From Sphingomonas aurantiaca (lineage in GTDB: Bacteria; Pseudomonadota; Alphaproteobacteria; Sphingomonadales; Sphingomonadaceae), in the NCBI RefSeq assembly GCF_003050705.1, contig NZ_QAOG01000003.1:62001-126000 (forward strand): a DNA stretch of 64,000 nt, given 5' to 3'. The notes under the pieces were generated by a model. That model made no database searches. It was not told the DNA's origin and saw only the letters and a program-made list of their open reading frames with translations. How positions within the stretch are numbered: the first letter of the stretch is position 1; each line of letters begins with the position of its first letter. This document shows, one piece after another, positions 17,837 to 26,259 of this stretch. Made by a program: the position numbers and the translations under genes.

Positions 17837-18015
17837 GCGGCGGACATCAGGTGTATTATCGTTCTACGACAGTTCGGGCAAGACTTTGCCTGCGTCAGGC
17901 GTATGGCCATGCTTAACGTGTACGGAGGCTTAGCGACAGCGTTCGTCAGTCAGAATGGCGCGACGCCCCTGGTGTCCAAGACCGGTTGTCATCGCGCGAC
18001 GAAACGGGGAAGAGC

Positions 18016-18630
18016 ATGTCGATGACGTTCGAACAGGATGAAACCGTGGCCGCTTCCGAGACTCTCCCGCTGGTCGTTGGCATCGGCGGCACGATCGGCG
18101 GCGTGTCGTCGACCGAGCGCGCGCTGCGGATCGCGCTCGATGCGGTCGAAAAGCAGGGCTATCGCACGCAGATGTTCGGTGGCGCCGACATGGCGCGGCT
18201 GCCGCTCTACGATCCCAAGGCGACGACGCGGACCGCGGACGAGCAGGCGTTCGTCGAGGCGGTGCGCGGGGCATCCGCGGTGATCATCGCGAGCCCGGGC
18301 TATCACGGCAGCATCTCGGGCGTGGTGAAGAACGCGCTCGACCTGCTCGAGGAAACCGCGCGCGACGAGCGGCCGTATCTGGCCGACATGCCGGTCGGGC
18401 TGATCGCCACCGCCTATGGCTGGCAGGCGACGGGCAGCACGATCGCGGCGCTCCGCTCGATCGTCCACGCGCTGCGCGGCTGGCCGACCCCGTTTGCGGC
18501 GGCGATCAACACGCAGGTCACGAAGTTCGACGACGAGGGCGGCGCGAACGACCCCGCGGTGATCGAGCAGTTGCGGTTGGTCGGCCACCAGGTCGCCCGG
18601 TTCGCACCGTTGTCCGAGCCGGCGAACTGA
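18016..18630 (+). CDS. NADPH-dependent FMN reductase family protein
   Basis: A 204-residue flavodoxin-like reductase (PF03358). LVVGIGGTIGGVSSTERALRIAL forms the flavin phosphate loop, ASPGYHGSISGVVKNALDLLEE is the hallmark of the family, and PVGLIATAYGWQATGS forms a second flavin contact. It is predicted to reduce FMN, quinones or a related acceptor with NADPH in the cytoplasm. ATG 18016 is chosen because GGGGAAG precedes it at a good distance; an upstream in-frame TTG at 17986 is unlikely. Two repeats follow the gene. Confidence 0.85.
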   Translation: MSMTFEQDETVAASETLPLVVGIGGTIGGVSSTERALRIALDAVEKQGYRTQMFGGADMARLPLYDPKATTRTADEQAFVEAVRGASAVIIASPGYHGSISGVVKNALDLLEETARDERPYLADMPVGLIATAYGWQATGSTIAALRSIVHALRGWPTPFAAAINTQVTKFDDEGGANDPAVIEQLRLVGHQVARFAPLSEPAN

Positions 18631-18665
18631 TCGAAGCCGATTGGTCCTGATCCGTTCGTAATATT

Positions 18666-18800
18666 CCGTTCGTCCGGAGTAGCTGCTGAGCCTGTCGAAG
18701 CGGCGTATCGAAGGACAGGTTGGCGCGCGGAACCTGTGCTTCGATACGCGCCCTCGATACGCTTCTGCGAAGCTACTCGGTCGCTACTCAGCACGAACGG
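18666..18800. repeat. Interspersed palindromic repeat, family E
   Basis: The outer arms ccgttcgtccggagtagc and gctactcagcacgaacgg pair, and the inner arms gagcctgtcgaagcggcgta, cttcgatacgcgccctcgat and gcttctgcgaagc add further stems. The gagcctgtcgaag core is widespread in sphingomonad intergenic DNA. With family F it fills the 370-bp gap between the FMN reductase and the signalling operon; no gene is visible there. Confidence 0.7.
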
Positions 18801-18865
18801 GATACAACACGAACGGAATTTTTGCGCGGTCGAGCCGACGCTCGTCGATGGGGCGAGTCCTACAA

Positions 18866-18989
18866 TCCTCCCCGCCAGGGGGAGGTGGCAGGCTTTAGCC
18901 TGACGGAGGGGGCGGGAAGGTCAACGTCTGTTCCGTGTCCTCCCCCTCCGTCGCCTGCGGCGCCACCTCCCCCTTGCGGGGGAGGATCA
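18866..18989. repeat. Interspersed palindromic repeat, family F
   Basis: The outer arms cctccccgccagggggaggtg and cacctcccccttgcggggga and the inner arms cctgacggagggggcgggaa and cctccccctccgtcgcctgc can fold into a long hairpin. It ends 11 bases before the stop codon of the minus-strand receiver-kinase gene and may also act as its terminator. Confidence 0.7.
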
Positions 18990-19000
18990 GGTGGGGCTCG

Positions 19001-20032
19001 CTACCGTATCGCGGCGCGCAGGGTGGCGCGGACGCCGGTGTGGGTCGGGTCGTATTCGACGATCGTCTGGAGGCTCTGCGCCATCGCGCGGATCAGTTTC
19101 GTGCCGAGCCCGGTGCCGCGCGGCACCGCGTCTTCGGGAATCCCGCAACCATCGTCCTCGACCGCGAGCAGGACGATGTCGTCGTCGATCCGGCGCAGCA
19201 CCACGCGGACTTCGCCGCCGCTGGTGGGATAGGCGTATTTGCATGCGTTGGTGACGAGCTCGGTGACGATCACGCCGAGCGACACGGCGCGGTCGGTCGG
19301 CAGGCGGATCGGCTCGGCGACCAGCGTCAGCGCGCGCGGGAGCGCGTCGGTCGACCAGGTCTCGGCGAGTTCGTCGACCAGCGCGCCGAGATATTCCTGC
19401 ATGTCGACATTCTCGACATCGTTGCTCGTGTAGAGCCGCCGGTGGACCTGCGCGATCGCCTGGATACGGCGCTGCGTATCCTCCAGCGCCTCGCGCGCGG
19501 ACGGGTCGGTAAGCGCGGTCGCCTGCAGGCGGACCATCGCCGAGACGAGCTGCAGCGAGTTGGCGACCCGGTGGTTCACCTCGCCGAGCAGCGCCTCGAG
19601 CCGCGCGTTGCTGGCGCGCAGATCGGCCTCGGCGGACGCCTTGTCGCGTTCGAGCAGCGCGCGCGCGCGCACCTGGTCGAACGAGGCATCGAGCAGGTCG
19701 AAGAAATCCTCGCCAACGGTCTTCACGACATAGTCCGCCGCGCCCGCCTTGAGTGCGGCGACCGCGATGCGGCCTTCCTCGGAGCCGGTGACGTACACGA
19801 CCGGGGGCGGATCGGGCAGGCGGCGCAGCGCCTCGAGCGTCTCGAGGCCGTCCATGCCGGGCATGTAGTGATCGACCGCGATCAGGTCGAACCGCTCGGC
19901 CGCCGCCTTGACCACGCCCTCGGCGCCGGTCTCGGCGACGGTCATGCGGTAGCCGCGGCGTTCGAGCGCACGCGCCGCCAGCCGCCGGATCCCGGCGTCG
20001 TCGTCGATGTAGAGAACGCTCGGCCCGCTCAC
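19001..20032 (-). CDS. Receiver-HisKA_2 hybrid: response regulator with C-terminal histidine kinase
   Basis: A 343-residue soluble protein in the inverted order receiver then kinase. Residues 1-120 are a CheY-like receiver with acidic residues at 10-12 and the phosphoacceptor Asp54 (IAVDHYMPGMDG). A short coiled linker (about 121-145) follows, then a HisKA_2 dimerisation domain with His154 in LLGEVNHRVANSLQ. The HATPase has its N box in VTELVTNACKYAYP and DDGCGIP and GTGLGTKLI further on. It should be switched by phosphorylation of its receiver and then autophosphorylate. Its ATG overlaps the stop of the preceding response regulator gene by four bases, making it the last gene of a three-gene operon. 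Confidence 0.9.
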   Translation of the reverse strand: MSGPSVLYIDDDAGIRRLAARALERRGYRMTVAETGAEGVVKAAAERFDLIAVDHYMPGMDGLETLEALRRLPDPPPVVYVTGSEEGRIAVAALKAGAADYVVKTVGEDFFDLLDASFDQVRARALLERDKASAEADLRASNARLEALLGEVNHRVANSLQLVSAMVRLQATALTDPSAREALEDTQRRIQAIAQVHRRLYTSNDVENVDMQEYLGALVDELAETWSTDALPRALTLVAEPIRLPTDRAVSLGVIVTELVTNACKYAYPTSGGEVRVVLRRIDDDIVLLAVEDDGCGIPEDAVPRGTGLGTKLIRAMAQSLQTIVEYDPTHTGVRATLRAAIR

Positions 20033-20469
20033 TCGGCGTCGGGAACCTGGATCACCGACAGGAACAGCCCGAGCTGGCGGATCGCCTGCGCGAAGCTCTC
20101 ATAGTTGACCGGCTTGGTGATGTAGACGTTGCAGCCCAGATCGTAGCAGCGCTCGATCTCGATCTTGTCGTCGGTGGTCGTCAGCACGACGACGGGCGTG
20201 CGGCGCAGCGGGCTGTTCTCCGCCTTGATCCGCGCGAGGATGTCGGTCCCGCTCATGTCGGGCAGGTTAAGATCGAGCAGGATCATCGCCGGGCCGCTCT
20301 TGGCAGGCCCGTCGACCGCGTTGAACAGGAAGTCGAGCGCGCTGGTGCCGTCGGTGAAGTGCTTGATGTCGTTCAGGATCCCTGCGCGACGGATGTTCTT
20401 CTCGATCAGCCGGGCATGGCCTTCGTCGTCCTCGATCATGACGATCCCGACGGTCTGGTGCTGGTTCAT
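20029..20469 (-). CDS. CheY-like single-domain response regulator (Rcp1-like)
   Basis: A 146-residue stand-alone receiver without output domain. The acidic pocket is IEDDEGH (residues 12-18), the phosphoacceptor is Asp66 in ILLDLNLPDMSG, and Thr96-97 and Lys119 (YITKPVNYESF) complete the switch. The long helix-loop insert (ALDFLFNAVDGPAKSGP) resembles Rcp-type regulators that pair with phytochrome or CHASE3 kinases. It overlaps both neighbours by four bases, and likely shuttles phosphate between the upstream membrane kinase and the downstream receiver-kinase or another partner (inference). Confidence 0.92.
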   Translation of the reverse strand: MNQHQTVGIVMIEDDEGHARLIEKNIRRAGILNDIKHFTDGTSALDFLFNAVDGPAKSGPAMILLDLNLPDMSGTDILARIKAENSPLRRTPVVVLTTTDDKIEIERCYDLGCNVYITKPVNYESFAQAIRQLGLFLSVIQVPDAE

Positions 20470-21974
20470 GGCGTGCTATCCTGAATCGTCATTGCGCTGG
20501 GAAGGTTGAGGCGGAAGGTGGCACCGTCGCCGAGCGTCGACTGCACGTCGATCGTGCCGCCGAGACGATAGGCCAGCGCGCGGACATGCGCGAGGCCGAT
20601 CCCTTCGCCGGGCTGATCCTGCGGCCCCGAGCGACGGAACAGGTCGAACACGCGCTGATGATCGCGCACATCGATACCGCGGCCATTGTCGATCACCGAC
20701 AGGATGACCCGGCTGCGCTCCTTGTGCCCACGCACGACGATCTCGCCGGGACGGCCGGGCTTTAGATACTTGGTCGCGTTCTCGATCAGGTTCGACAGGA
20801 TCTGTTCGAGCGCGAGGCGATCGGTGACGATCGCGGGCATCGGCCGTTCGACGCGGACGACCGCACCGCGATCATCGACGATGTGCTGCATCGAACCGAT
20901 GATCGTGTCGACCAGCTGCGCGGGGTCGATATGTTCGGGCGCGATCGTCCGGCGCCCCTCGCGCGACAGCTTGAGGATGGCGTTGATCAGCCGGTCCATC
21001 TTCTGCGTCGAGGTGCGGATGAAGCCGATCGCCTCGGGCAGGTCCTCGCGCGCGGCCAGCTTTGCGTCCTGCGTCAGGATGTGCGGCGCTTCCGCCTCGG
21101 CGCGGTCGATCAGCTCGGCGAGCGGGCCTGCGGCGGTCGCGAGTTCGGCGGTGAAGCCCATGACGTTCACCAGCGGCGAGCGCAGATCGTGGCTGACGAT
21201 GTACGCGAAGCGCTGGATTTCCTCGTTCGCGCGGCTGAGATCGGCGGTGCGAGTCGCGACCTGATCCTCGAGCGTCTCGTTCAGATCGCGCAGGCTGTCG
21301 CGCGAGCCCGCCAGATCGGTGGTGTAGCGGCGGATCACGAGGATCGCGAGGATCGCGACGACCAGGAGCAGCGCGGCGGCGAGCCCTGCGACCGAGAGGA
21401 ACAGCGCGCTGCTGCGTTGCTGGTGCCCGGTGCGGATCGCGAGCAGGCGAACCTCGTCAGCGGCCATCGCCTGGAGGCGGTAGCGGATGCCGCGCATCAG
21501 CGGCACGCTGGCATCGACCGCGAACCGGCGTCGTGCCTCGGCGATCCGGCCGGTCGCGACCAGCGTCATCGACTGCGTACGCAGCGCGCGCAACCGGACG
21601 AACCTCGACTCGATCCGGTCGATCCGGCTGGTCTGCGCGGGGTTGTCGCTGGTCAGGTGGCGGATCGCGCGGATCGAGGGGACGATGTTGCCCGCGGTCC
21701 GCGCATACGCGGTGGCGAACAGCGGCGTGCCGACCAGAATATAGCCGCGCCGCGCGGTCTCGGACTGCTCCATCTCGACCTGGAGCGTTGCGATCGCCTG
21801 GCGGACGTCCTGCGTGTGGAGGATCTCGGCGGTGTAGGCGCTGCTACGCATCGTGATCCAGCCGATCGCGATCGCGGCGGCGGCGAGCGCGATGAAACCG
21901 AGCGTCATGAACGCGACCAGCCACCGTGCGACCCGCCCCTCGGACGAGGGCAATTTCAAGCGTACGCTTACCAT
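20466..21974 (-). CDS. Membrane sensor histidine kinase with CHASE3 domain
   Basis: A 502-residue sensor. TM1 (about 17-41) and TM2 (about 190-215) flank a periplasmic helical CHASE3 domain with the typical VEMEQSETARRGYILVG motif. A coiled linker (RDLNETLEDQVATRTADL) leads to the HisKA domain with His262 in YIVSHDLRSPLVN. The HATPase carries NLIENATKYL, IDNGRGID, FDLFRR and GEGIGLAHVRAL, in the style of phytochrome-type kinases. The signal sensed is unknown. It is first gene of the overlapping operon with the two receiver proteins. No promoter motif was identified in the 109-bp gap upstream. Confidence 0.92.
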   Translation of the reverse strand: MVSVRLKLPSSEGRVARWLVAFMTLGFIALAAAAIAIGWITMRSSAYTAEILHTQDVRQAIATLQVEMEQSETARRGYILVGTPLFATAYARTAGNIVPSIRAIRHLTSDNPAQTSRIDRIESRFVRLRALRTQSMTLVATGRIAEARRRFAVDASVPLMRGIRYRLQAMAADEVRLLAIRTGHQQRSSALFLSVAGLAAALLLVVAILAILVIRRYTTDLAGSRDSLRDLNETLEDQVATRTADLSRANEEIQRFAYIVSHDLRSPLVNVMGFTAELATAAGPLAELIDRAEAEAPHILTQDAKLAAREDLPEAIGFIRTSTQKMDRLINAILKLSREGRRTIAPEHIDPAQLVDTIIGSMQHIVDDRGAVVRVERPMPAIVTDRLALEQILSNLIENATKYLKPGRPGEIVVRGHKERSRVILSVIDNGRGIDVRDHQRVFDLFRRSGPQDQPGEGIGLAHVRALAYRLGGTIDVQSTLGDGATFRLNLPSAMTIQDSTP

Positions 21975-22051
21975 GGGTTAGTGATCTACGGTACCGCCGG
22001 TCGTTACGCCAGCGATACTGTCATGACGCAAAGCAAGGGCGTTTCCGTGCC

Positions 22052-22079
22052 CGATCGTCCCCCTGGCGGGGGAGGATCG
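22052..22079. terminator. Hairpin downstream of the exonuclease gene
   Basis: The arms cgatcgtccccc and gggggaggatcg pair with one mismatch around tggc. It ends 4 bases beyond the exonuclease stop (minus strand). The arm is shared with repeat family F and with the tadA/pepN hairpin. Confidence 0.55.
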
Positions 22080-22083
22080 GTCG

Positions 22084-22872
22084 CTACAGCAACAGGTCCT
22101 GCGCGCTGGCCTTGCCGACCCGGCCGCCACCGCTGCGGCGGTCCATCTCGTGGTTAGCGGTGAAGCGGATATCGGGATCGCGGTCGGTCATGAACGCCAT
22201 CAGCGTCTCGTGATCGAGTTCGGACCATTCCTTGCCGCGATCGGGGCCGTAACGGACGCGCGGGATGAGCCCCGGATCGCGCGACCATTCGACGAGCTGC
22301 GCAAAGCTCGCCTCGTTGAGCATGTCGCGCAGGTGGAACGCGGTGACATAGGCGTCGGGAAAGGCGCGGTGGGCGGGCAGGCCGCGCTCATGCTCCATGC
22401 CCTGCGGCTTGCGCCAGTAGCGCAGCACCTGGTTCGAGAAGCTCGGGCTGTCGGGCCAGAGCCGCAGCGCGCATTTCCAGGTGCAGATCCACTCGGCGTC
22501 GCGGGTCAGCGCGGGGGTGCAGAATTTCTGCTCGAAATCGGCGCGGTGCGCGGCCAGCGCGAGGCGGCGCGGCCACGGATCGAGCACCTGGCGCGCGCAG
22601 TCATGCCACCACGGCGCGTCGGCGACATGCTCGTCGAGGATATGGTGGATCGCCTGCGTGACTGGCGGGATCAGCCGGCCGGGATTGACGAGCAGGCTGC
22701 CGCCTTCGCCGTAAATCTCCCAGCGGCCATTCTCGGCGAGCGCGACGTCCTGCCAGCCGATCTCGCAGACTCCGTGCGCGGGCGGCGCGGAGCCGGTCGT
22801 TTCCAGGTCGACGACCCGGATCATCTGCGGTTGCTGCTTGGGCTTGGGATAGGAGGGCGCCATGCCCGTCAT
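22084..22872 (-). CDS. DEDDh 3'-5' exonuclease (DnaQ-like)
   Basis: A 262-residue (or 259 if it starts at MAPSY) DnaQ-fold nuclease. Exo I is VVDLETTGSAPP (Asp and Glu, about residues 21-24). Exo II lies in AAHRADFEQKFC (Asp), and Exo III is the DEDDh His-Asp pair in LPAHRAFPDAYVT. The length and the W-rich middle region fit the stand-alone exonuclease group of alphaproteobacteria rather than the true PolIII epsilon subunit. It probably trims DNA or RNA 3' ends in the cytoplasm. It is followed by a hairpin and then the sensor kinase gene on the same strand. Confidence 0.85.
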   Translation of the reverse strand: MTGMAPSYPKPKQQPQMIRVVDLETTGSAPPAHGVCEIGWQDVALAENGRWEIYGEGGSLLVNPGRLIPPVTQAIHHILDEHVADAPWWHDCARQVLDPWPRRLALAAHRADFEQKFCTPALTRDAEWICTWKCALRLWPDSPSFSNQVLRYWRKPQGMEHERGLPAHRAFPDAYVTAFHLRDMLNEASFAQLVEWSRDPGLIPRVRYGPDRGKEWSELDHETLMAFMTDRDPDIRFTANHEMDRRSGGGRVGKASAQDLLL

Positions 22873-22890
22873 GTGGGGATAAAAGCGCGC

Positions 22891-23340
22891 TTAATCCAGC
22901 GCGTATGCGTCATCGACATCGAGTTCGCGGACGCCGCGGCGCTGGCGGGCGCGGTCGACGAGCTTGCGCAGGCCTTCGCGACGCTCGCGCGCCATCGGAA
23001 TATCGCGGAGGCTGAACTCGCCCCCCGCTGTCGTGCGATCGCTCGAGGTGAGCGTGATCGTGCCGATATCGGTCATCTGGTTGAGCAGCGAATAGCCGAG
23101 CCGGACGTCCTTGATCCGGTAGAGCTCGACCTCGTCGATCGTCTTGAACAGGATGCCGCGCTTGATGATCAGCCGCTGGTCGGTGATCTCGTACGTCGCG
23201 CTGCGGTTCCTGAGCCAGCGGACGCCGATCAGGACGAAGCCGATTCCGACCAGGCAGATGAGCAGCGTTCCCCAGCCGGCAAAGCTGCCGAGCAGCCAGC
23301 GGCGCGTGCTGGACCGGAATTCATCGACTGGGCGCTCCAC
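22891..23340 (-). CDS. PH domain-containing membrane protein (YdbS/bPH2 type)
   Basis: A 149-residue protein. One long hydrophobic stretch (LLGSFAGWGTLLICLVGIGFVLIGVRWL, about 16-43) precedes a bacterial PH domain (PF03703) beginning TYEITDQRLIIKRGILFKTIDEVELYRIKDVRL and continuing through GTITLTSSDRTT. Such proteins sit at the inner membrane and their biochemical role is poorly known. A gap of 18 bases precedes the exonuclease gene, so co-transcription is likely. Confidence 0.82.
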   Translation of the reverse strand: MERPVDEFRSSTRRWLLGSFAGWGTLLICLVGIGFVLIGVRWLRNRSATYEITDQRLIIKRGILFKTIDEVELYRIKDVRLGYSLLNQMTDIGTITLTSSDRTTAGGEFSLRDIPMARERREGLRKLVDRARQRRGVRELDVDDAYALD

Positions 23341-23494
23341 GGGGGGACTCCTTGGGGTGGTGGCGGGACGGTAGGCGAGGGGGATGGCGTGTCAATCGGG
23401 TCTGGCCGTCGCCTTAATTCCTGCGACCATTCCCCGCGTTGTCGACATTCCCGCTAAGTCGGTACTCAATTATGAGGGCAAGCTCTCAACCTGG

Positions 23495-23602
23495 ACCACC
23501 CCGGCGAAGGCCGGGGTCCAATTGGGTAACGGTGCTAACCGATGCCGGCGCTTCGTTATTTCCACCTTTCCACTTGGGCCCCGGCCTCCGCCGGGGTGGT
23601 GG
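23495..23602. repeat. Interspersed palindromic repeat, family B copy 3, overlapping the pgmG stop
   Basis: The arms accaccccggcgaaggccggg-gtccaattggg and cacttgggc-cccggcctccgccggggtggt match copies 1 and 2. The right arm is translated on the minus strand as the last 15 residues of the phosphomannomutase, and the stop codon lies within the repeat core. Confidence 0.8.
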
Positions 23603-24983
23603 TTTTTCTGGGCTGTCCGTCGCGGATCACACCACTCGCCGCCAGCTGCGCGTCGACCTCGGCCAGCAACGCATCGAGCGCCGCCTGGTCCTTCGCTTCC
23701 GCGCGGACGGTCAGCATCGCCTGCGTGTTCGACGCGCGCAGCAGCCACCAGCCGTCGGCGGTCGTCACGCGTGCGCCGTCGGTGAGGGTCATCTCGGCGC
23801 CACCCGCCTGCAACCGCGCGATCACCTCGTCCACCACCGCGAACTTGCGCGCGTCGTCGACCGGAAAGCGCAGGTCGGGCGTCGCCACCAGCGCGGGCAT
23901 CGCGTCGCAGAGTTCGGTCAGCGACTGCCCGGACAGGTGAACCGCACGGAGCAGCCGTACCGCTGCGTAGTGCGCGTCGTCGAAGCCGTAATATTCGCCC
24001 GCGAAGAACAGGTGCCCGCTCAGTTCGCCGCCGATCGGCGCCCCCGTGCGAGTCATCGCGGTCTTCATCAGGCTGTGGCCGGTGGGTGCCATCACCGGCT
24101 CGCCGCCCAATGCCGCGATTCGATCGAACAGCGCTTGCGAGGATTTCACGTCGGCGACGATCGGTGCGCCGGGATGCTCGCGCAGCGCAGGCTCGACTAA
24201 TATGGAGAGGATCTGATCGCCCCAAATCACGCGTCCCAGCCCGTCGACCGCGCCGATCCGGTCGCCGTCCCCGTCAAAGGCTAATCCGAAATGGAGGTTC
24301 TTCTCCACCACAAGCCGCTTCAGATCGGCAAGATTGGATTCCACGGTAGGATCGGGATGATGGTTGGGAAAATTGCCGTCTACATCGGCGAACAGCACAT
24401 GATGCTCACCGGGGAGGAGCTTCACGAGCTTCTCGATCGCCGGGCCGGAGGCACCATTGCCGGTGTCCCAGCCGACCCGGTACGCCCCCCCGGCATAGCC
24501 CGCCACGAGCCGCGCGACATAGGCGTCGAGGACGTCGGCGGTCGTCACAATGCCCGCACCTTCGCTCCAGGCACCCGTCGCGGCAAGCGTGGCGAGCCCC
24601 TGGATGGCGTCGCCGAAAAATGGCGCATGCGCCTGTACGATCTTGCAGCCATTATACTCGGGGGGATTATGGCTGCCGGTTACCTGGATGCCGCCATCCA
24701 CTTCTAGCGTGGCCTCGGCGTAATAGAGCATCGGCGAGGTGCTCAGCCCGATCCGGACGACGTCGACGCCGCCCGCGGTCAGGCCGTCGACGAGCGCGGC
24801 TTCGAGTTCGGGGGAGGAGAGGCGGCCGTCATAGCCGACGACGACGCGGCGACCGCCGGCCTCGCGGATGCGGGTGGCGAAGCCGCGGCCGATCGCGACC
24901 GCGTCGGCGGGGCCGAGCGCTTTGCCGACGATCCCGCGGATGTCGTATTCGCGGAGCGATGTCGGATCGAACTGGTGCGTCAT
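23556..24983 (-). CDS. pgmG: Phosphomannomutase/phosphoglucomutase
   Basis: An alpha-D-phosphohexomutase of 475 residues that interconverts hexose 1- and 6-phosphates, feeding sugar-nucleotide and exopolysaccharide synthesis. REYDIRGIVG opens the first domain, the phosphoserine is Ser104 in VTGSHNPPEYNG, the metal loop is FDGDGDRIGAVD, and GGELSGHLFF binds the sugar. The C-terminal domain ends normally near RASNTQAMLTVRAEAKDQAALDALL. Beyond it, the last ~20 residues (KTTTPAEAGAQVERWK) are encoded by a family B repeat and are foreign to the family. The name pgmG is used by analogy with sphingomonads. Confidence 0.92.
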   Translation of the reverse strand: MTHQFDPTSLREYDIRGIVGKALGPADAVAIGRGFATRIREAGGRRVVVGYDGRLSSPELEAALVDGLTAGGVDVVRIGLSTSPMLYYAEATLEVDGGIQVTGSHNPPEYNGCKIVQAHAPFFGDAIQGLATLAATGAWSEGAGIVTTADVLDAYVARLVAGYAGGAYRVGWDTGNGASGPAIEKLVKLLPGEHHVLFADVDGNFPNHHPDPTVESNLADLKRLVVEKNLHFGLAFDGDGDRIGAVDGLGRVIWGDQILSILVEPALREHPGAPIVADVKSSQALFDRIAALGGEPVMAPTGHSLMKTAMTRTGAPIGGELSGHLFFAGEYYGFDDAHYAAVRLLRAVHLSGQSLTELCDAMPALVATPDLRFPVDDARKFAVVDEVIARLQAGGAEMTLTDGARVTTADGWWLLRASNTQAMLTVRAEAKDQAALDALLAEVDAQLAASGVIRDGQPRKTTTPAEAGAQVERWK

Positions 24984-25012
24984 GGGCCTCTCGACGATTA
25001 TGTCTCACGAGT

Positions 25013-25091
25013 GTTCCCCTGCGAAGGCGGGGGCTCAGGGCCAAGAGCGATAGCATTCGTAACCCTAGGCTCCTGCGTTCGCAGGAGAACG
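25013..25091. repeat. Palindromic repeat, family C copy 2
   Basis: The arms gttcccctgcgaaggcgggg-gctcaggg and ccctaggctcctgcgttcgc-aggagaac enclose ccaagagcgatagcattcgt. It has the same core (agcgatagcattcg) as the copy at 49808-49891 (aacgctatcgttcg). It lies between the dnaJ-like gene and pgmG. Confidence 0.75.
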
Positions 25092-25096
25092 GAAAG

Positions 25097-25363
25097 TTAG
25101 CGCGCGCGCTTCAGCAGCAGATCGCGCGCGGCGTTCACCCGGCGGGTTAGGTCGGTCGAGCCGCCACGGTCGGGATGGACCGAGGCGATCAGGCGGCGGT
25201 GCGCGCTGCGGATCGCGTCGGCGTCCGCGGTGCGATCGATGCCGAGGATCGAGCGCGCCTCGGCCTCGTCCGTCACCACCGCGCGTTCAGGCTTGGCCTT
25301 CGGCTTGGGCCGTAGATAATGCCAGGCCAGCCAGATGAAGACGGCGGCGACTATCCACTTCAC
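25097..25363 (-). CDS. Membrane-anchored DnaJ-domain protein (Tim14/DjlA-like, small)
   Basis: An 88-residue J-protein. The N-terminal helix (WIVAAVFIWLAWHYL, 3-17) anchors it in the membrane. A short basic linker (RPKPKAKPER) leads to a truncated J-domain with the essential HPD in IASVHPDRGGSTDL, ending RVNAARDLLLKRAR. The arrangement resembles Pam18/Tim14, which stimulates Hsp70 at a membrane. The ATG overlaps the stop of mipZ by four bases on the same strand, so the two are translationally coupled. Confidence 0.85.
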   Translation of the reverse strand: MKWIVAAVFIWLAWHYLRPKPKAKPERAVVTDEAEARSILGIDRTADADAIRSAHRRLIASVHPDRGGSTDLTRRVNAARDLLLKRAR

Positions 25364-26184
25364 GCAGCGACGCCGGGCACCGGGGGCTGCTCCGCGACGA
25401 TATCGGGCAACTGCAGCGCCGCCATCATCTCGCGCAGCTCCTGGCGCGCGGCGACATGGCCGAGGCCCATGCTGCCGAATTCCTTCGAATCGATCATCGT
25501 CAGCCCCGCGGGAAACATCTCGCGGTAGATGACGCGCTCGCCGAGGCCCGGGATGATCCGGAAGCCGACTCGCTTGGCCAGTTGCGCCAGCGCATCGGAC
25601 ACGCGGCGCATGTTGCGCGCCTCGATATGCTGGAGGCGGTTGCGCAGCACGACCCAGTCGATCGTCGTGCCATCGGCACGCGCACGCTGCTTGCGCGCAT
25701 CCCAGATGAGTTCTGAATAGAAGCTCGGCCGCGTGACCTGATAGGTTTCGGGATCGACCTGCCCGATCAGGTCGAAGTCGACGAAGCTGTCGTTCATCGG
25801 CGTGACCAGCGTGTTCGACAGCGCGGCGGCGGTGCGCGCGAACGGATCGTCGCGACCCGGCGTGTCGACGACGAGGAAGTCAGAGCCCTCGCACAGCGAA
25901 TGCCACAGATCCTCGAACTGGTCCTCGCTCTGCGCCGACAGCGTCGCGTGGCGCGGCATCGGCAGCACCGATCCGTTGCGCCGCATCGTCTCCGCGCGGT
26001 TGTCGAGATAGCGGCCGACGGTGCGCTGGCGATGATCCAGATCGAGACACGCGACGCGTGCGCCCTTGGCGGCGAGCGCGATCGCGACGTGTACCGCGGT
26101 CGTCGACTTGCCCGTGCCGCCCTTCTCGTTGGCGAACACGATGACGTGCGTCGAAGGTAGGGAAGAATCCGGGCCCGTGGCCAA
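25360..26184 (-). CDS. mipZ: MipZ-like division-site ATPase (ParA/MinD family)
   Basis: MipZ forms a polar gradient with ParB and blocks FtsZ assembly away from midcell in alphaproteobacteria that lack MinCDE. The 274-residue protein starts with a short tail and then HVIVFANEKGGTGKSTTAVHVA, the deviant Walker A of the ParA family (around residues 18-26). It continues with CLDLDHRQRTVGRYLDNR (MipZ-type switch), FLVVDTPGRDD (Walker B and the nucleotide sensor) and VTPMNDSFVDFDLIG. The gene is divergent from panC over a 75-bp promoter region and heads an operon with the DnaJ protein. Confidence 0.92.
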   Translation of the reverse strand: MATGPDSSLPSTHVIVFANEKGGTGKSTTAVHVAIALAAKGARVACLDLDHRQRTVGRYLDNRAETMRRNGSVLPMPRHATLSAQSEDQFEDLWHSLCEGSDFLVVDTPGRDDPFARTAAALSNTLVTPMNDSFVDFDLIGQVDPETYQVTRPSFYSELIWDARKQRARADGTTIDWVVLRNRLQHIEARNMRRVSDALAQLAKRVGFRIIPGLGERVIYREMFPAGLTMIDSKEFGSMGLGHVAARQELREMMAALQLPDIVAEQPPVPGVAA

Positions 26185-26259
26185 CGCGCGTTTCCTTATT
26201 GATCGTAACTGTCACCCTTCATAGAAGCCGCGACCGCACTTATCGAGTAGGAGTTTCGC

